Shown in pieces: positions 18,161 through 26,962 of a DNA stretch of 47,302 nt. Numbering within the stretch: the stretch's first letter is position 1; each line of letters starts with the position of its first letter. The stretch comes from an uncultured Aeromonadales bacterium (GTDB lineage: Bacteria; Pseudomonadota; Gammaproteobacteria; Enterobacterales; Succinivibrionaceae), in assembly GCA_902776275.1 (NCBI GenBank), contig CACYPI010000010.1, positions 1 to 47,302 on the forward strand. The letters are read 5' to 3'. Below the pieces are notes generated by a model, which was given only the letters and a program-made list of their open reading frames with translations, was not told the DNA's origin and did not search any database. The translations under genes and the position numbers were made by a program.

Positions 18161-18433
18161 TCACCATTTCCACTGCGAAAGCAGGCGCCTTACGCGTCCC
18201 CCTATGGATGGATCCTCGGCGAAGCTCTCAAGCCAGGGGCGCGGGATCCCGTAACCGTGTGCAAGCTGCATCGCCGCTGCGTTGTCGCCCCAGAGCGCGG
18301 CTGCCAGGGCCAGCACGCGGCGCTTTGACGGATTGCGGGTGCGGCAGGAGATCTCGACTATCTCCACCGTCGAGTGGCACAGGGCGCAATGCCACGCGCG
18401 CTCGGCCGTGGCCCTCGTGAGCGCGCCGCTCAT
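18161..18433 (-). CDS. Small CxxC protein, function unknown
   Basis: A 90-residue basic protein that I do not recognise. It has a CALC pair near residue 17 and SCRTRNPSKRRVLALAAALW, then a helical GDNAAAMQLAHGYGIPRPW stretch. The two cysteines (CxxC) could bind a metal with the later Cys. It lies upstream of the glycosyltransferase on the same strand. No clear ribosome-binding site precedes the ATG (or a TTG at 18451). The evenly distributed, protein-like composition argues for a real gene, but in this GC-rich DNA a chance frame is possible. Confidence 0.45.
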   Translation of the reverse strand: MSGALTRATAERAWHCALCHSTVEIVEISCRTRNPSKRRVLALAAALWGDNAAAMQLAHGYGIPRPWLESFAEDPSIGGRVRRLLSQWKW

Positions 18434-18590
18434 GAATGCGCCAGGCTTCAACTTTCAAGCATCCTCTCCTCAGCGCGGCCTCCGCCTTTTTGATTGGAAG
18501 CCTCGGGCATGCCTGTTCCGTCTTATGAAAAATTTCGTGATTTATTATTCTTAATCTTGAATGTTAACGATCCGGCTAATCTTTGAAAAA

Positions 18591-18646
18591 ATAAAAAAAG
18601 CGCGCCATCTGGCGCGCCCTCTCTGCGCGGCGCCCTAGGGCGCCGC
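18591..18646 (-). terminator. Terminator of the fkpA / rib transcript
   Basis: On the minus strand a 20-bp perfect palindrome (18627-18646) is followed by a second hairpin, GCGCGCC-AGAT-GGCGCGC (18600-18617), and then a long U-rich run (18591-18599). This is a classic strong intrinsic terminator, placed 15 nt after the fkpA stop. Confidence 0.9.
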
Positions 18647-18660
18647 ATCATGGCCTTGGG

Positions 18661-19449
18661 TTACTTGGACTCCTTGGCCTCGTCCTTCTGCTCGTCCTTG
18701 CCTTCTTCCTTGGCAGGGGCGCTCTTGACGCCAACGAGCTTCACGTCGAAGACCAGCACGCTGTTCGGGGCGATCGCCTCGCCGGCGCCGGCCTCGCCGT
18801 AGGCAAGCTCAGCAGGGATGTAGAGCATGTACTCCGCGCCCGGCTTCATGAGCTTCAAGCCCTCGATCCAGCCTGGGATCATGTTCTGCAGCGGGAAGTC
18901 GACGTTCTGCTTCTGCTCGTCGAAGACCTTGCCGTCGATGGTGGTGCCCTTGTAGGTCACGGTGACGGTGTCGCCGTCCTTCGGGGTGTCGCCGGAGCCT
19001 TCGGTCACGACCTTGTACTGCAGGCCCGAGGAGGTGGTCTTGACGCCGTCCTTGGCCTTGTTGTCCTCGAGGAACTTCTTGCCGTCCTCGAGGTTCTTCT
19101 TGGCGGCAGCCTTGGCCTTCTCGGTCATCGAGGCCTTGATCTTGTCGTCAAGGGCGTGCAGGGTCTGCTCGATGTCCTTGTCCTTGAGCTTGGACTTGCC
19201 CTTCAAGGCGTCGGTGAAGCCCTTGATGACGAGCTTGTTGTCGAAGGGGGCGACGAATTCCTTCTGCTGATCCTCGATCCTGCGCAGGTAGGAGCCGACG
19301 CTGGCGCCGACTGAATACGCGGCCTTCTCTTCAAACGAGCTCTTCTCGCTGATCTGGGACTTCTCTTTCTTGCCGCCGCAGGATGCGACAGCCAGGACGC
19401 AAGCAGCGATCACGGTGACGACGGCTGCCTTTCTTGCAATCTTGTTCAA
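18661..19449 (-). CDS. fkpA: FKBP-type peptidyl-prolyl isomerase, lipoprotein
   Basis: A 262-residue periplasmic prolyl isomerase/chaperone of the FkpA/Mip type. It starts with TTG at 19449, supported by GGAG seven nt upstream and by the signal peptide beginning exactly there. A lipobox (LAVASC, Cys near residue 24) predicts lipid anchoring. The N-terminal helical dimerisation domain (residues 35-130, EKAAYSVGASVGSYLR) precedes the FKBP domain (about 140-245) with DGKVFDEQ, the VDFPLQNMIPGWIEGL binding edge and AELAYGEAGAG. A Lys/Glu-rich tail ends the protein. The lipobox differs from soluble E. coli FkpA and is nearer to Mip-like lipoproteins. It lies 27 nt after thiL and may be cotranscribed. 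Confidence 0.92.
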   Translation of the reverse strand: MNKIARKAAVVTVIAACVLAVASCGGKKEKSQISEKSSFEEKAAYSVGASVGSYLRRIEDQQKEFVAPFDNKLVIKGFTDALKGKSKLKDKDIEQTLHALDDKIKASMTEKAKAAAKKNLEDGKKFLEDNKAKDGVKTTSSGLQYKVVTEGSGDTPKDGDTVTVTYKGTTIDGKVFDEQKQNVDFPLQNMIPGWIEGLKLMKPGAEYMLYIPAELAYGEAGAGEAIAPNSVLVFDVKLVGVKSAPAKEEGKDEQKDEAKESK

Positions 19450-19476
19450 AGCAATTCTCCAAAAAACCTTTGCCGC

Positions 19477-20439
19477 TCAGAAATGCTCAAAGGGCTTCCT
19501 CGCGGGTGTGACGATCTTATCATCTTTCATAATTTTCAACGAACGGCCGCAAAGCCGCCCGATGCAGGTGACGGAAACGCCCGTGCGCGCGGAAAGCGCC
19601 CTCACCGCCCCGGCCTTGCCGGGCGCTGACGTGAAGAGCAGCTCGTAGTCGCCTCCGCCGTAGGCCGCATCATAGATGCGCGCATCCTCGTCAGGCAGGA
19701 GCTGCGAAAGCTCATCTGCCTGCGGCAGCGCGTCGAGGTCGAGCTCGGCGCCCACGGCGCTGCGTTCCACGATGTGCCTGAGATCCCCAACCACGCCGTC
19801 TGAGACGTCGATGGCGCAGGAGCTCAGGCCAAGGCGCAAAAGCTCGGAGGCAAACTCGTGGCGCGGGGCTATCAGCATGCTCTTTTCGCAAAGCAAGGAG
19901 AGCTGCTCTGGACTCGCCTTGACCTTGCCGTAGCCTGCGTCGACGTAGAGCCCGGGAAGCCCCAGGGTTCCGGTCACATAGATGAGATCGCCTGCCCTGC
20001 CCCCGTCGCGGCGCAGCGCCCTGCCCTTTGGCAGTAGGCCGAAGGCCTCGATGGTGACAGAAAGCGGGCCTCTTGAGGTGTTGCCGCCGATGAGCCCCAT
20101 GCGGCAGCGCGAGGCCAGATCGAAAAGCCCCTCGGAAAATGGCCTTAGGAAGGACTCGGATGAGTCGGGTATGGTGAGGGAGAGGGTGAAACACCAGGGC
20201 TCGGCGCCCATGGCAGCGAGATCCGAGACGTTCACGAGCAGCGACTTCCAGCCAAGGAGCCTTGGATCCGTCCCCTTGAAGAAGTGCACGCCCTCGTTCT
20301 GGGTGTCGGTGGTGACGGCGACGTCCCTGTCCATGGGCGGCGCCATCACCGCGCAGTCGTCCCCGATCCCAAGGGGCACGGACGGCGTGCGCCCGTGCCC
20401 CTCGAAGTATTCCCGTATGAGATCGAACTCGCCTGCCAT
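19477..20439 (-). CDS. thiL: Thiamine-monophosphate kinase
   Basis: A 320-residue cytosolic kinase that phosphorylates thiamine monophosphate to thiamine pyrophosphate, the last step of cofactor synthesis. It has the AIRS/PurM-like N-terminal half (FDLIREYF, then GIGDDCAVMAPP, VTTDTQNEGVHFF) and the C-terminal half with CAIDVSDGVVGDLRHI and YGGGDYELLFTS. The start at 20439 shares one base with the nusB stop (TGATG), implying coupling. A much longer upstream frame to 21087 is a shadow over nusB and ribH. The length equals the family norm (about 325). Confidence 0.96.
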   Translation of the reverse strand: MAGEFDLIREYFEGHGRTPSVPLGIGDDCAVMAPPMDRDVAVTTDTQNEGVHFFKGTDPRLLGWKSLLVNVSDLAAMGAEPWCFTLSLTIPDSSESFLRPFSEGLFDLASRCRMGLIGGNTSRGPLSVTIEAFGLLPKGRALRRDGGRAGDLIYVTGTLGLPGLYVDAGYGKVKASPEQLSLLCEKSMLIAPRHEFASELLRLGLSSCAIDVSDGVVGDLRHIVERSAVGAELDLDALPQADELSQLLPDEDARIYDAAYGGGDYELLFTSAPGKAGAVRALSARTGVSVTCIGRLCGRSLKIMKDDKIVTPARKPFEHF

Positions 20440-20897
20440 CAGGCGATGCCCATCGAGTGCACCACCTTGTCGAGCACGCCGTTGACGAACTTGTGGCTGT
20501 CCTGCTCGGCAAAGTCCTTTGCCAGCATGATCGACTCGTTGATGACGACGCGGTAGGGGACGTCCTTGCGGTACTTGAGCTCGTAGGTGCCCAGGCGGAG
20601 GATCGCCTTGTCCACGACGTCGAGGTCCTTGAGCGGGCGGCTCAGGAACGGCTCGAAGGTGGAATCGAGCTCCTCGCAATGGGAGATCACGCCCTCGATG
20701 AGGCTGTGCATGTACTCGCGGTCGGCGTTCCCCAGTGGCTGGTCCTCCTCGAACTGCGACTCGATGTCCGATGCCGCATCCCCTGTCATCGCCCACTGGT
20801 AGAGGGCCTGGAGCGCGAAGTGGCGCGCCTTGTGACGGGTGGCCGGAGTCGCAGAGTAGCGCGGCCTGCGCTGTTCCTGATTGTCCTGCTGTTCCAT
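20439..20897 (-). CDS. nusB: Transcription antitermination protein NusB
   Basis: A 152-residue RNA-binding factor that works with NusE (S10) at boxA for rRNA antitermination. It is all-helical as expected: RHKARHFALQALYQW opens the fold, and RPLKDLDVVDKAILRLGTYEL and VVINESIMLAKDF with the KFVNGVLDKV end are the conserved core. An extra 18-residue charged N-terminus precedes the fold. It lies in the usual gammaproteobacterial place between ribH and thiL. Confidence 0.96.
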   Translation of the reverse strand: MEQQDNQEQRRPRYSATPATRHKARHFALQALYQWAMTGDAASDIESQFEEDQPLGNADREYMHSLIEGVISHCEELDSTFEPFLSRPLKDLDVVDKAILRLGTYELKYRKDVPYRVVINESIMLAKDFAEQDSHKFVNGVLDKVVHSMGIA

Positions 20898-20909
20898 ATC
20901 GCCTGCCCT

Positions 20910-21380
20910 TCAGATCTGCCTGATGACGTTTACCAGCTCGAGCGCCGCGCCGGCGGCCTCCGCGCCCTTGTTGCCCATCTTCGAGCCGGCGCGCTGCACG
21001 GCCTGCTCGAGGGTGTCGGTGGTGAGAACGCCGTTGGTCACCGGCACGCCGGTTGAAAGCGAAACGTGGGTGATGCCCTTGGAGCACTCGTTGGCGACGA
21101 CCTCGAAGTGGTAGGTGGATCCGCGGATCACGCAGCCGCAGGTGATGACCGCGTCATAGCTGCCGCTTTTTGCAAGCTTCTCGCACACCAGCGGGATCTC
21201 TATGGCGCCGGGGACGTGGACTACGGTGATGTTCTCCTCCTGAACCTGGCCCTCGCGCTTTAGCACATCGAGCGCGCCTTCAAGCAGGCGCTCGCAGATG
21301 AAGCTGTTGAAGCGGGAGACCACGATGGCGAAGCGGCCGTCGGCGCAGGGCAGCACGCCCTCGATTTTCTTGTATGACAT
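20910..21380 (-). CDS. ribH: 6,7-dimethyl-8-ribityllumazine synthase
   Basis: A 156-residue enzyme that condenses the pyrimidine intermediate with dihydroxybutanone phosphate, the penultimate step of riboflavin synthesis; it assembles into 60-mer shells or smaller oligomers. Motifs are [35 protein letters not shown], the catalytic [17 protein letters not shown] and [14 protein letters not shown]. Normal length. It is preceded by ribE (12 nt gap) and followed by nusB. Confidence 0.97.
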   Translation of the reverse strand: MSYKKIEGVLPCADGRFAIVVSRFNSFICERLLEGALDVLKREGQVQEENITVVHVPGAIEIPLVCEKLAKSGSYDAVITCGCVIRGSTYHFEVVANECSKGITHVSLSTGVPVTNGVLTTDTLEQAVQRAGSKMGNKGAEAAGAALELVNVIRQI

Positions 21381-21392
21381 AGTTACTCCAGA

Positions 21393-22046
21393 TTAGAACC
21401 CGTTTTCGATGAGCGATTCCATGGTAAGGCCGCCCTGCGGCTTGCCGCCTGCGAACTGTGACAGCCGCTCGAGGTAGCGCGCGATGACGTCGGCCTCGAG
21501 GTTGACCCTGGCGCCGGGGCGCCAGTTTGAAATGGCCGCAGCCCCCATGGTGTGGGGGATGAGCGTCAGGCGCATGAGATCGCCTTCGATGCCGTTGACG
21601 GTGAGCGAGACGCCGTCCACGGCGATTGATCCCTTCATCGCCACGTACCTGAGCATTTCACTGGGCAGCGCGATGATGATGTCCGTCGAGTCGGGCTTGT
21701 CGGCGCGCGTCCTCACGGTGCCGATCCCGTCGACATGGCCCTGCACGATGTGCCCGCCAAGGTGGGTGCTCGGCGTGCAGGCGGCCTCGAGGTTGATGAG
21801 GGTGCCGCGGCTGTAGGAGCCAAAGCAGGTGACCCTCATGGTCTCGGAGGACATGTCGGCGGTGAAGCTGCCCTGCCCAAGCGAGGTCACTGTAAGGCAG
21901 ACGCCATTGCAGGCTACTGAGTCGCCAAGCTTGACAGCCTCGCGCTCCAGGAAGTCCTGCGGGGCGCTTATGGAGGCGCTGGCGCCTCCTGCATGCGGCG
22001 CAACCGCCATGAGGCTGCCCACGGCCTCGATGATCCCGGTGAACAT
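21393..22046 (-). CDS. ribE: Riboflavin synthase, alpha subunit
   Basis: A 217-residue trimeric enzyme that makes riboflavin from two lumazine molecules. It has the two homologous barrels: MFTGIIEAVG at the N-terminus, SVACNGVCLTVT and LEAACTPSTHLGGHIVQGHVDG in the first, and SIAVDGVSLTVNGI and LIPHTMGAAAISNWRPGARVNLE in the second. It starts inside the ribD stop (TGATG), so translation is coupled. Confidence 0.97.
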   Translation of the reverse strand: MFTGIIEAVGSLMAVAPHAGGASASISAPQDFLEREAVKLGDSVACNGVCLTVTSLGQGSFTADMSSETMRVTCFGSYSRGTLINLEAACTPSTHLGGHIVQGHVDGIGTVRTRADKPDSTDIIIALPSEMLRYVAMKGSIAVDGVSLTVNGIEGDLMRLTLIPHTMGAAAISNWRPGARVNLEADVIARYLERLSQFAGGKPQGGLTMESLIENGF

Positions 22047-23227
22047 CAGCGTCCTCCATGGGAGGCGAAGGCGGACATTGCCTCGGCGCCAAGGTAGTGG
22101 AGCCTCACGTCGGCCCCGAGCTTCTTCACGCTGTGCAGCGCAAAGCGCGGGGCGTCCGAGAGCGCCTGCGGGGCGTCAAGCGAGAAAGCAGACTGCGACT
22201 GCGCGCCCAGGAGCGCCGGGGCGACGAAGGCGTAGATCTCGTCCACAAGGCCCGATGCGATGAAGGCTCCGCTCAGCGTGCCTCCTGCCTCGACGAGCAC
22301 GCGGCGCATCTGCATCTGCCCCAGGAAGTCCAAGAGCGGCCTCAGCGAGATCCTGCCGCCTTCAGATGGCAGGCACACCCGCGTCACGCGATCGTCGATG
22401 GCTTCCTTCCTTATCTCATCATCCCTGCCCTTCAAGGCGGTGCACCATAGCACCTTCCCGCCCGACTTGAAGAGGTCGAAGTCAGCGGGGCTGAGCCTTG
22501 CGCGCGAGTCGAGCACGACCTTGACAGGCTGGCGCACTTCCTCGCGCGACACGAGCTTCTTTGCCTTGGGCGGCAGCTCGTCGTAGCGCACGGAGAGGCG
22601 GGGGTTGTCGGCCAAGACGGTGCCCGATCCCGTGATCACGGCATCGCAGCGGGCCCGCAGGTCCATGCCGCAGGCACGCGCCCTCTGGCCGGTGATCCAC
22701 TGGCTCTGCCCGTCCCTAAGCGCGATCTTGGAGTCAAGGCTCATGCCTGACTTCAGCGTGACGAAGGGTCGGCCCTGGGTGATGGCCTTCATGAAGGCGC
22801 GGTTTAGGAACCACGCCTTTGATTCGAGGACGCCGGACTTGACTTCAATTCCGGCGCTCTGAAGGATCTTGACGCCGCGCCCTGAGACCTTGGGGTTGGG
22901 ATCCCCCACGGCGATGACGCAGCGCTTTATCCCTTCGTGCACGAGCCTTACCGCGCAAGGAGGGGTCCTTCCGTAATGGGAGCACGGCTCCAGGGTGACG
23001 TAGGCGGTCGCGCCCTTGACGCTTCCGCCCGCATCCCCCAGGGCCATGATTTCGGCGTGGCCTTCTCCGGCACGGTGGTGCCAGCCCTCGCCGATGATCT
23101 TGCCGCCGCGCACGATGACGCAGCCCACCGCCGGGTTTGGCGAGGCGGTGTACAGGCCGTGCGACGCGAGCTCAAGCGCCCGCGCCATGTAGCGGCGGTC
23201 AAGCTTGTCCTGGGACTTTTCCTTCAA
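22046..23227 (-). CDS. ribD: Bifunctional riboflavin deaminase/reductase RibD
   Basis: A 393-residue enzyme for the second and third steps of riboflavin synthesis. Residues 10-150 are the deaminase with the zinc motif HAEIMAL and PCSHYGRTPPC, plus NPAVGCVIV. Residues 155-390 are the NADPH-dependent reductase (FVTLKSGMSLDSKIA, WITGQRARACGMDLRARCDAVITGSGT split here, VLVEAGGTLSGAFI). Length is slightly above the E. coli enzyme (367). It follows glyA by 10 nt. In many gammaproteobacteria nrdR precedes ribD and ribB(A) lies before ribH; neither is in this cluster. Confidence 0.96.
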   Translation of the reverse strand: MKEKSQDKLDRRYMARALELASHGLYTASPNPAVGCVIVRGGKIIGEGWHHRAGEGHAEIMALGDAGGSVKGATAYVTLEPCSHYGRTPPCAVRLVHEGIKRCVIAVGDPNPKVSGRGVKILQSAGIEVKSGVLESKAWFLNRAFMKAITQGRPFVTLKSGMSLDSKIALRDGQSQWITGQRARACGMDLRARCDAVITGSGTVLADNPRLSVRYDELPPKAKKLVSREEVRQPVKVVLDSRARLSPADFDLFKSGGKVLWCTALKGRDDEIRKEAIDDRVTRVCLPSEGGRISLRPLLDFLGQMQMRRVLVEAGGTLSGAFIASGLVDEIYAFVAPALLGAQSQSAFSLDAPQALSDAPRFALHSVKKLGADVRLHYLGAEAMSAFASHGGR

Positions 23228-23237
23228 TCCCGGCCCC

Positions 23238-24500
23238 TCAGTCCTTGTAGACCGGGAAGCGCTTGCAGAGGTCGATTGCGCGCTCCTTGCACTTGGCGAT
23301 CACGGCCTCGTCCTGGTAGTTGTCCAGCACGTCGCAGATGATCGAGGCGAGCTCCTTGATCTCAGGTTCCTTGAAGCCCCTGCGGGTGCAGGCCGGGGTG
23401 CCGACGCGGATGCCGGAGGTGATGAACGGGGAGCGCTTCTCGCCGGGGACGGTGTTCTTGTTCACGGTGATGTTCGCCCTGCCCAGCGCCGCCTCGGCGT
23501 CCTTGCCGGTCATCTCGCGATCGCTGAAGTCGACGAGCATCAGGTGGTTGTGGGTGCCGCCGGAGACGATCTTGTAGCCGCGCTTCTGGATCTCGGAGGC
23601 CAGGAGCTGGGCGTTCTTGACGACCTGCTTCTGGTACTCGACGTACCAAGGCTCCATGGCCTCCTTGAAGACGATGGCCTTGGCCGCGATGATGTGCATC
23701 AGCGGGCCGCCCTGGTTGCCCGGGAAGACGGCGGAGTTGAGGCGCTTGTAGAGGTCCTGGTCGTGGCAGTTGGAGAGGATGAAGCCGGAGCGCGGGCCGC
23801 CTAAGGACTTGTGGGTGGTCGAGGTGACGACGTGCGCGTAGTCGATGGGGCTGGGGTAGACGCCTGCGGCGACGAGGCCTGCGACGTGGGCCATGTCGAC
23901 CATCAGGTAAGCGCCGACTTCATCGGCGATCTCGCGCAGCTTCTTCCAGTCGACGATCCCGGAGTAGGCCGAGAAGCCGCCGACGATCACCTTGGGCTTG
24001 CACTCCAAGGCCTTCTGCCTGACCTCGTCGTAGTCGATGACGCCGCTCTCGTTGACCTCGTAGCCGACGGCGTTGTAGATCTTGCCCGAGAAGTTGACCT
24101 TCGAGCCGTGGGTCAGGTGGCCGCCTGAGGAGAGGGACAGTCCGAGGATGGTGTCGCCGGGCTTGCACATCGCCGCATAGGCGCAGGCATTGGCCTGCGA
24201 GCCTGCGTGCGGCTGCACGTTGGCGTAGTCGCAGTGGAAGAGCTTGCAGGCGCGCTCGATGGCGAGGCGCTCGACGACGTCGACATACTCGCAGCCGCCG
24301 TAGTAGCGCTTCCCCGGGTAGCCCTCAGCGTACTTGTTGGTAAGCTGCGAACCCTGGGCCTCCATCACGCACCTGGACGCGTAGTTCTCGGAGGCGATCA
24401 GCTCGATGTGATCCTCCTGGCGCTGGTTCTCGCCGGAGATTGCCTTCCACAGTTCAGGATCGTAATCAGCGATTGACTTGGCCTTGTTGATGTAGCTCAT
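23238..24500 (-). CDS. glyA: Serine hydroxymethyltransferase
   Basis: A 420-residue PLP enzyme that interconverts serine and glycine while charging tetrahydrofolate with a one-carbon unit. Evident are [32 protein letters not shown], the His of [11 protein letters not shown] and the PLP lysine in [15 protein letters not shown]. Length matches the family (417 in E. coli). GAGGAA precedes the ATG. It is first gene of the operon leading to the riboflavin genes. The 193 nt upstream hold no gene. Confidence 0.98.
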   Translation of the reverse strand: MSYINKAKSIADYDPELWKAISGENQRQEDHIELIASENYASRCVMEAQGSQLTNKYAEGYPGKRYYGGCEYVDVVERLAIERACKLFHCDYANVQPHAGSQANACAYAAMCKPGDTILGLSLSSGGHLTHGSKVNFSGKIYNAVGYEVNESGVIDYDEVRQKALECKPKVIVGGFSAYSGIVDWKKLREIADEVGAYLMVDMAHVAGLVAAGVYPSPIDYAHVVTSTTHKSLGGPRSGFILSNCHDQDLYKRLNSAVFPGNQGGPLMHIIAAKAIVFKEAMEPWYVEYQKQVVKNAQLLASEIQKRGYKIVSGGTHNHLMLVDFSDREMTGKDAEAALGRANITVNKNTVPGEKRSPFITSGIRVGTPACTRRGFKEPEIKELASIICDVLDNYQDEAVIAKCKERAIDLCKRFPVYKD

Positions 24501-24693
24501 TCGATATTCCTCAGACTCAGACGCAAATGCCTAGACCAGGCAAAAAACACGTGACGATTTTAACATTTTTGGGACTGTTTCCCGGCATGGGGACAGGGAT
24601 TTTGCGCCGGGGAAGGCTTGGGCATGCGCTTGCCTTGCACGTCTTGATCAAGTTCAGATCAGGTGCGGCGGTTTGAAGCCGCGCCACTGGCCC

Positions 24694-25986
24694 CTAGCCT
24701 TGCAGGGCAGTCGGCGCCTGCCCTGCCTTGGCGCCCAGGCAGGCAAAGAATGCATCGGATGACAGCCTGTTTGCCAAACGGAACCTCGCGTTTCCGCATC
24801 CTCCAAAGGTCAGGTAGCCCATGCGCAAAAGCAGGCGCACCGCCTCGTCAAGACCCAGGGCACCGCCGCGGAACGGCCTTGCCTCCAAAGCACCGGGGGC
24901 GGCGATCTGCCCGTATCTTGCCAAGGCATCGCAGATGCATCCGCGGGCTTTTGGATCTGCAAGGTTGAGCAGCGCGCTAAGCCTTGCGGCGGGATCGTCG
25001 CCATTGCCCGGCGCCTTTTTTGGAAGCGCGCCCCTCCTTGCCACGCTGTAGAGGAAGGCAAGGCACATGTTCGGGTTGAAGACGCGCTCTTGGGCATCGT
25101 CTGAGAAGGAGTAGCCGTCGTAATGCTCCTCCATGGCCGCCATCAGGCCATTCTTCTCAAGCTTGGGCATTGCGGAGAAGTCCAGCGTTTCATCGGCAAG
25201 CCTTGAGAGCTCGCCATGGGTGAAGCCTGCCATGGCGCTGAACTTGCGATCGGAGCTGATGTCCCTGGCGCACTCAAGCCCTTGGAACAACAGCTCCAGT
25301 GAAACATCCGTGACTCCGGTGATGAAGAGCCTGCTGATCGGGTTGCCTGCGCCTTGGCCATGGAAGCGCTGCAGGCAGGCGTAGAAGTCCCTTGCAAAGC
25401 CGTACTGGCCCGGCCCATGGCTGGGTTCCCCGCCGATGCCCTGGAGGATGCCATTTGCAAGGAAATCGCACTCGTCGATGATGATGAAGAGCCTCTCGCC
25501 GCCTCTGGCGGAGCTCATGAAGTGTTTGGCGAAGGCCTCCATGAGATCGGCAGGGCAGGCGCTGGAATACTCGTCCAACTGCTCGCAAGGCAATCCGAGA
25601 TCGGGATACCTGCAGGCGAAGTCGCGCATCGCGCATGCAAGCTCGTCGGCCATGCTTTGCCCGGCTTACCCGGGATCTGACGAGACTGCCGAAAAGTCGA
25701 GGCACAGGCAGCAGAAGGAGCCTGCCTCCCTGGTCTTGTGCGAGTAGATCCAGGTGCCCTTGAAGTTCTGCTCGAACTCCCCGGCAAGGCTCTTGTCGTA
25801 GTAGCAATACAGCATTTCGGCCAAGAAGGTCTTGCCAAAACGGCGGGGGCGCAGGAAGACCGGGGCGGGAGTCCCGCATTCGTTCTCAAGGAGTGCCAAG
25901 TACCGCGTCTTGTCGACGAAGGCCCATCCTTTTTGCCTTGCCATGGAAAACGAGGGGGTTCCAATAATGATCCTTTTTAAGGCCAT
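24694..25986 (-). pseudogene. AAA-ATPase-like gene, nonsense and 3'-truncated
   Basis: A paralogue of the intact gene at 44710-46452. The N-terminal 106 codons (25986-25669) contain the FVDKTRYLALLEN and RPRRFGKTFLAEMLYCYYD motifs of AAA-ATPase-like (PF09820-type) proteins. An in-frame TAA at 25666-25668 then interrupts the sequence where the intact copy has Gln (SSKPGQ versus SSDPG-stop). The same frame continues without further stops for 319 more residues (FIIIDECDFLAN, GVTDVSLELLFQGL, MAGFTHGELSRL, YDGYSFSD). It ends before the PD-(D/E)XK nuclease domain that the intact copy has (it is 580 residues long). So the gene has lost its nuclease and carries a single premature stop; alternatively two short products are made. 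Confidence 0.85.
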
Positions 25987-26229
25987 GACGTAACCGACAC
26001 TGCTTTATTTGAATTAAAAACATTTTAAAGCATGTAAAATCATGAGCATGTAATTTCTCCACGTGCGGATCCTTGGGACAAGGCGGGCGTTTGCATCTGC
26101 CAGGCCACTTGCAACTGCCACTGTCCCGCAAGAGACTGCACGACCTCGGGCGCCAGGTACAAGACGGATCTAAGCGTTCCTTGAAGCGCAAAAAGCAGCC
26201 TGCTGGCGACTCGTTCCGGCAGGCCGAAA

Positions 26230-26252
26230 TAGAGGCCGCCCAAGGGGGCGAC
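26230..26252 (-). terminator. Possible terminator after urtE
   Basis: On the minus strand GTCGCCC (26246-26252) pairs with GGGCGGC (26235-26241), with one G.U, followed by a U-rich CTCTATTTC. It lies 11 nt after the urtE stop. Weak. The rest of 25987-26262 shows no gene. Confidence 0.4.
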
Positions 26253-26262
26253 TGAGGGAGGA

Positions 26263-26952
26263 TCAGACCGAGAGGAAGCCCGAGACCACGTTCGCGTCGG
26301 TCTCGTCGCGCATCTGGTCGTAGACGATGGAGCCGCGCTCCATAACCACGATGCGGTCTGCAACATCGAGCGCGAAGCTTAGGACCTGCTCGGAGACGAA
26401 GATGGCCAGCCCGCGCTCGTCGCGGATCTGCCTAAGCACCTTCGCCATGTCCTTGATGATCGAAGGCTGGATGCCCTCGGTGGGCTCGTCCAGCAGCAGG
26501 AGCTTGGGGTTTGAGGCCAGCGCCCTGGCGATCGCCAATTGCTGCTGCTGCCCGCCTGAGAGGTTGCCGCCGCGGCGCTTGCGGAACTCCTTTAAGATCG
26601 GGAAAAGGCGGTAGAGATCCTCCGGGATCTCTCGCTCCCCCGTCACCGTGAGCCCGGTCTGGATGTTCTCTGCAACCGTCATGCTGCCGAAGATCATCCT
26701 GCCCTGCGGCACGAAGGCCATGCCCTTGCGCACCCGCTCGAAGCTCTTGAGGTTGGTGACGTCCTCGCCTTCGAGCAGGCACTCCCCGCCCAAGGGCCTG
26801 ATGACACCCATCACCGACTTCATCAGCGTGGTCTTGCCCATGCCGTTGCGGCCCAGCAGGGCCACGATCTCGCCATTGGCTATCGAAAGATCCATGCCGG
26901 GGATGACGACGCTCTCGCCGTAGCCTGCCTTGAATTTCCTAAGTTCCAGCAT
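26263..26952 (-). CDS. urtE: Urea/amide ABC transporter ATPase UrtE
   Basis: A 229-residue ATP-binding subunit of a urea/short-chain amide importer. Walker A ALLGRNGMGKTT, the distinctive Gln-rich signature LSGGQQQQLAIARAL, Walker B LLLLDEPTEGIQPSII and the switch SEQVLSFAL identify the UrtE/FmdF-like branch. The start at 26952 is the ATG giving the usual MLELRKFKAGYG N-terminus; a longer frame from 27030 overlaps urtD. It is the last gene of urtABCDE. Confidence 0.93.
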   Translation of the reverse strand: MLELRKFKAGYGESVVIPGMDLSIANGEIVALLGRNGMGKTTLMKSVMGVIRPLGGECLLEGEDVTNLKSFERVRKGMAFVPQGRMIFGSMTVAENIQTGLTVTGEREIPEDLYRLFPILKEFRKRRGGNLSGGQQQQLAIARALASNPKLLLLDEPTEGIQPSIIKDMAKVLRQIRDERGLAIFVSEQVLSFALDVADRIVVMERGSIVYDQMRDETDANVVSGFLSV

Positions 26953-26962
26953 AAGCGCCTCC

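Noticed and set aside
20440..21087. N-terminal extension of thiL through nusB and ribH
   Set aside because: ThiL similarity starts exactly at 20439, where a TGATG overlap with nusB gives a natural start.
24643..24660. TTGATCAAGTTCAGATCA as an FNR box
   Set aside because: Half-sites are separated by eight bases instead of four and there is no promoter context; it lies after the AAA-ATPase pseudogene and before glyA on the wrong distance.
26040..26255. Short frames on both strands between urtE and the AAA-ATPase pseudogene
   Set aside because: No start signals, no recognisable motif, and each runs into a neighbouring gene; treated as intergenic.
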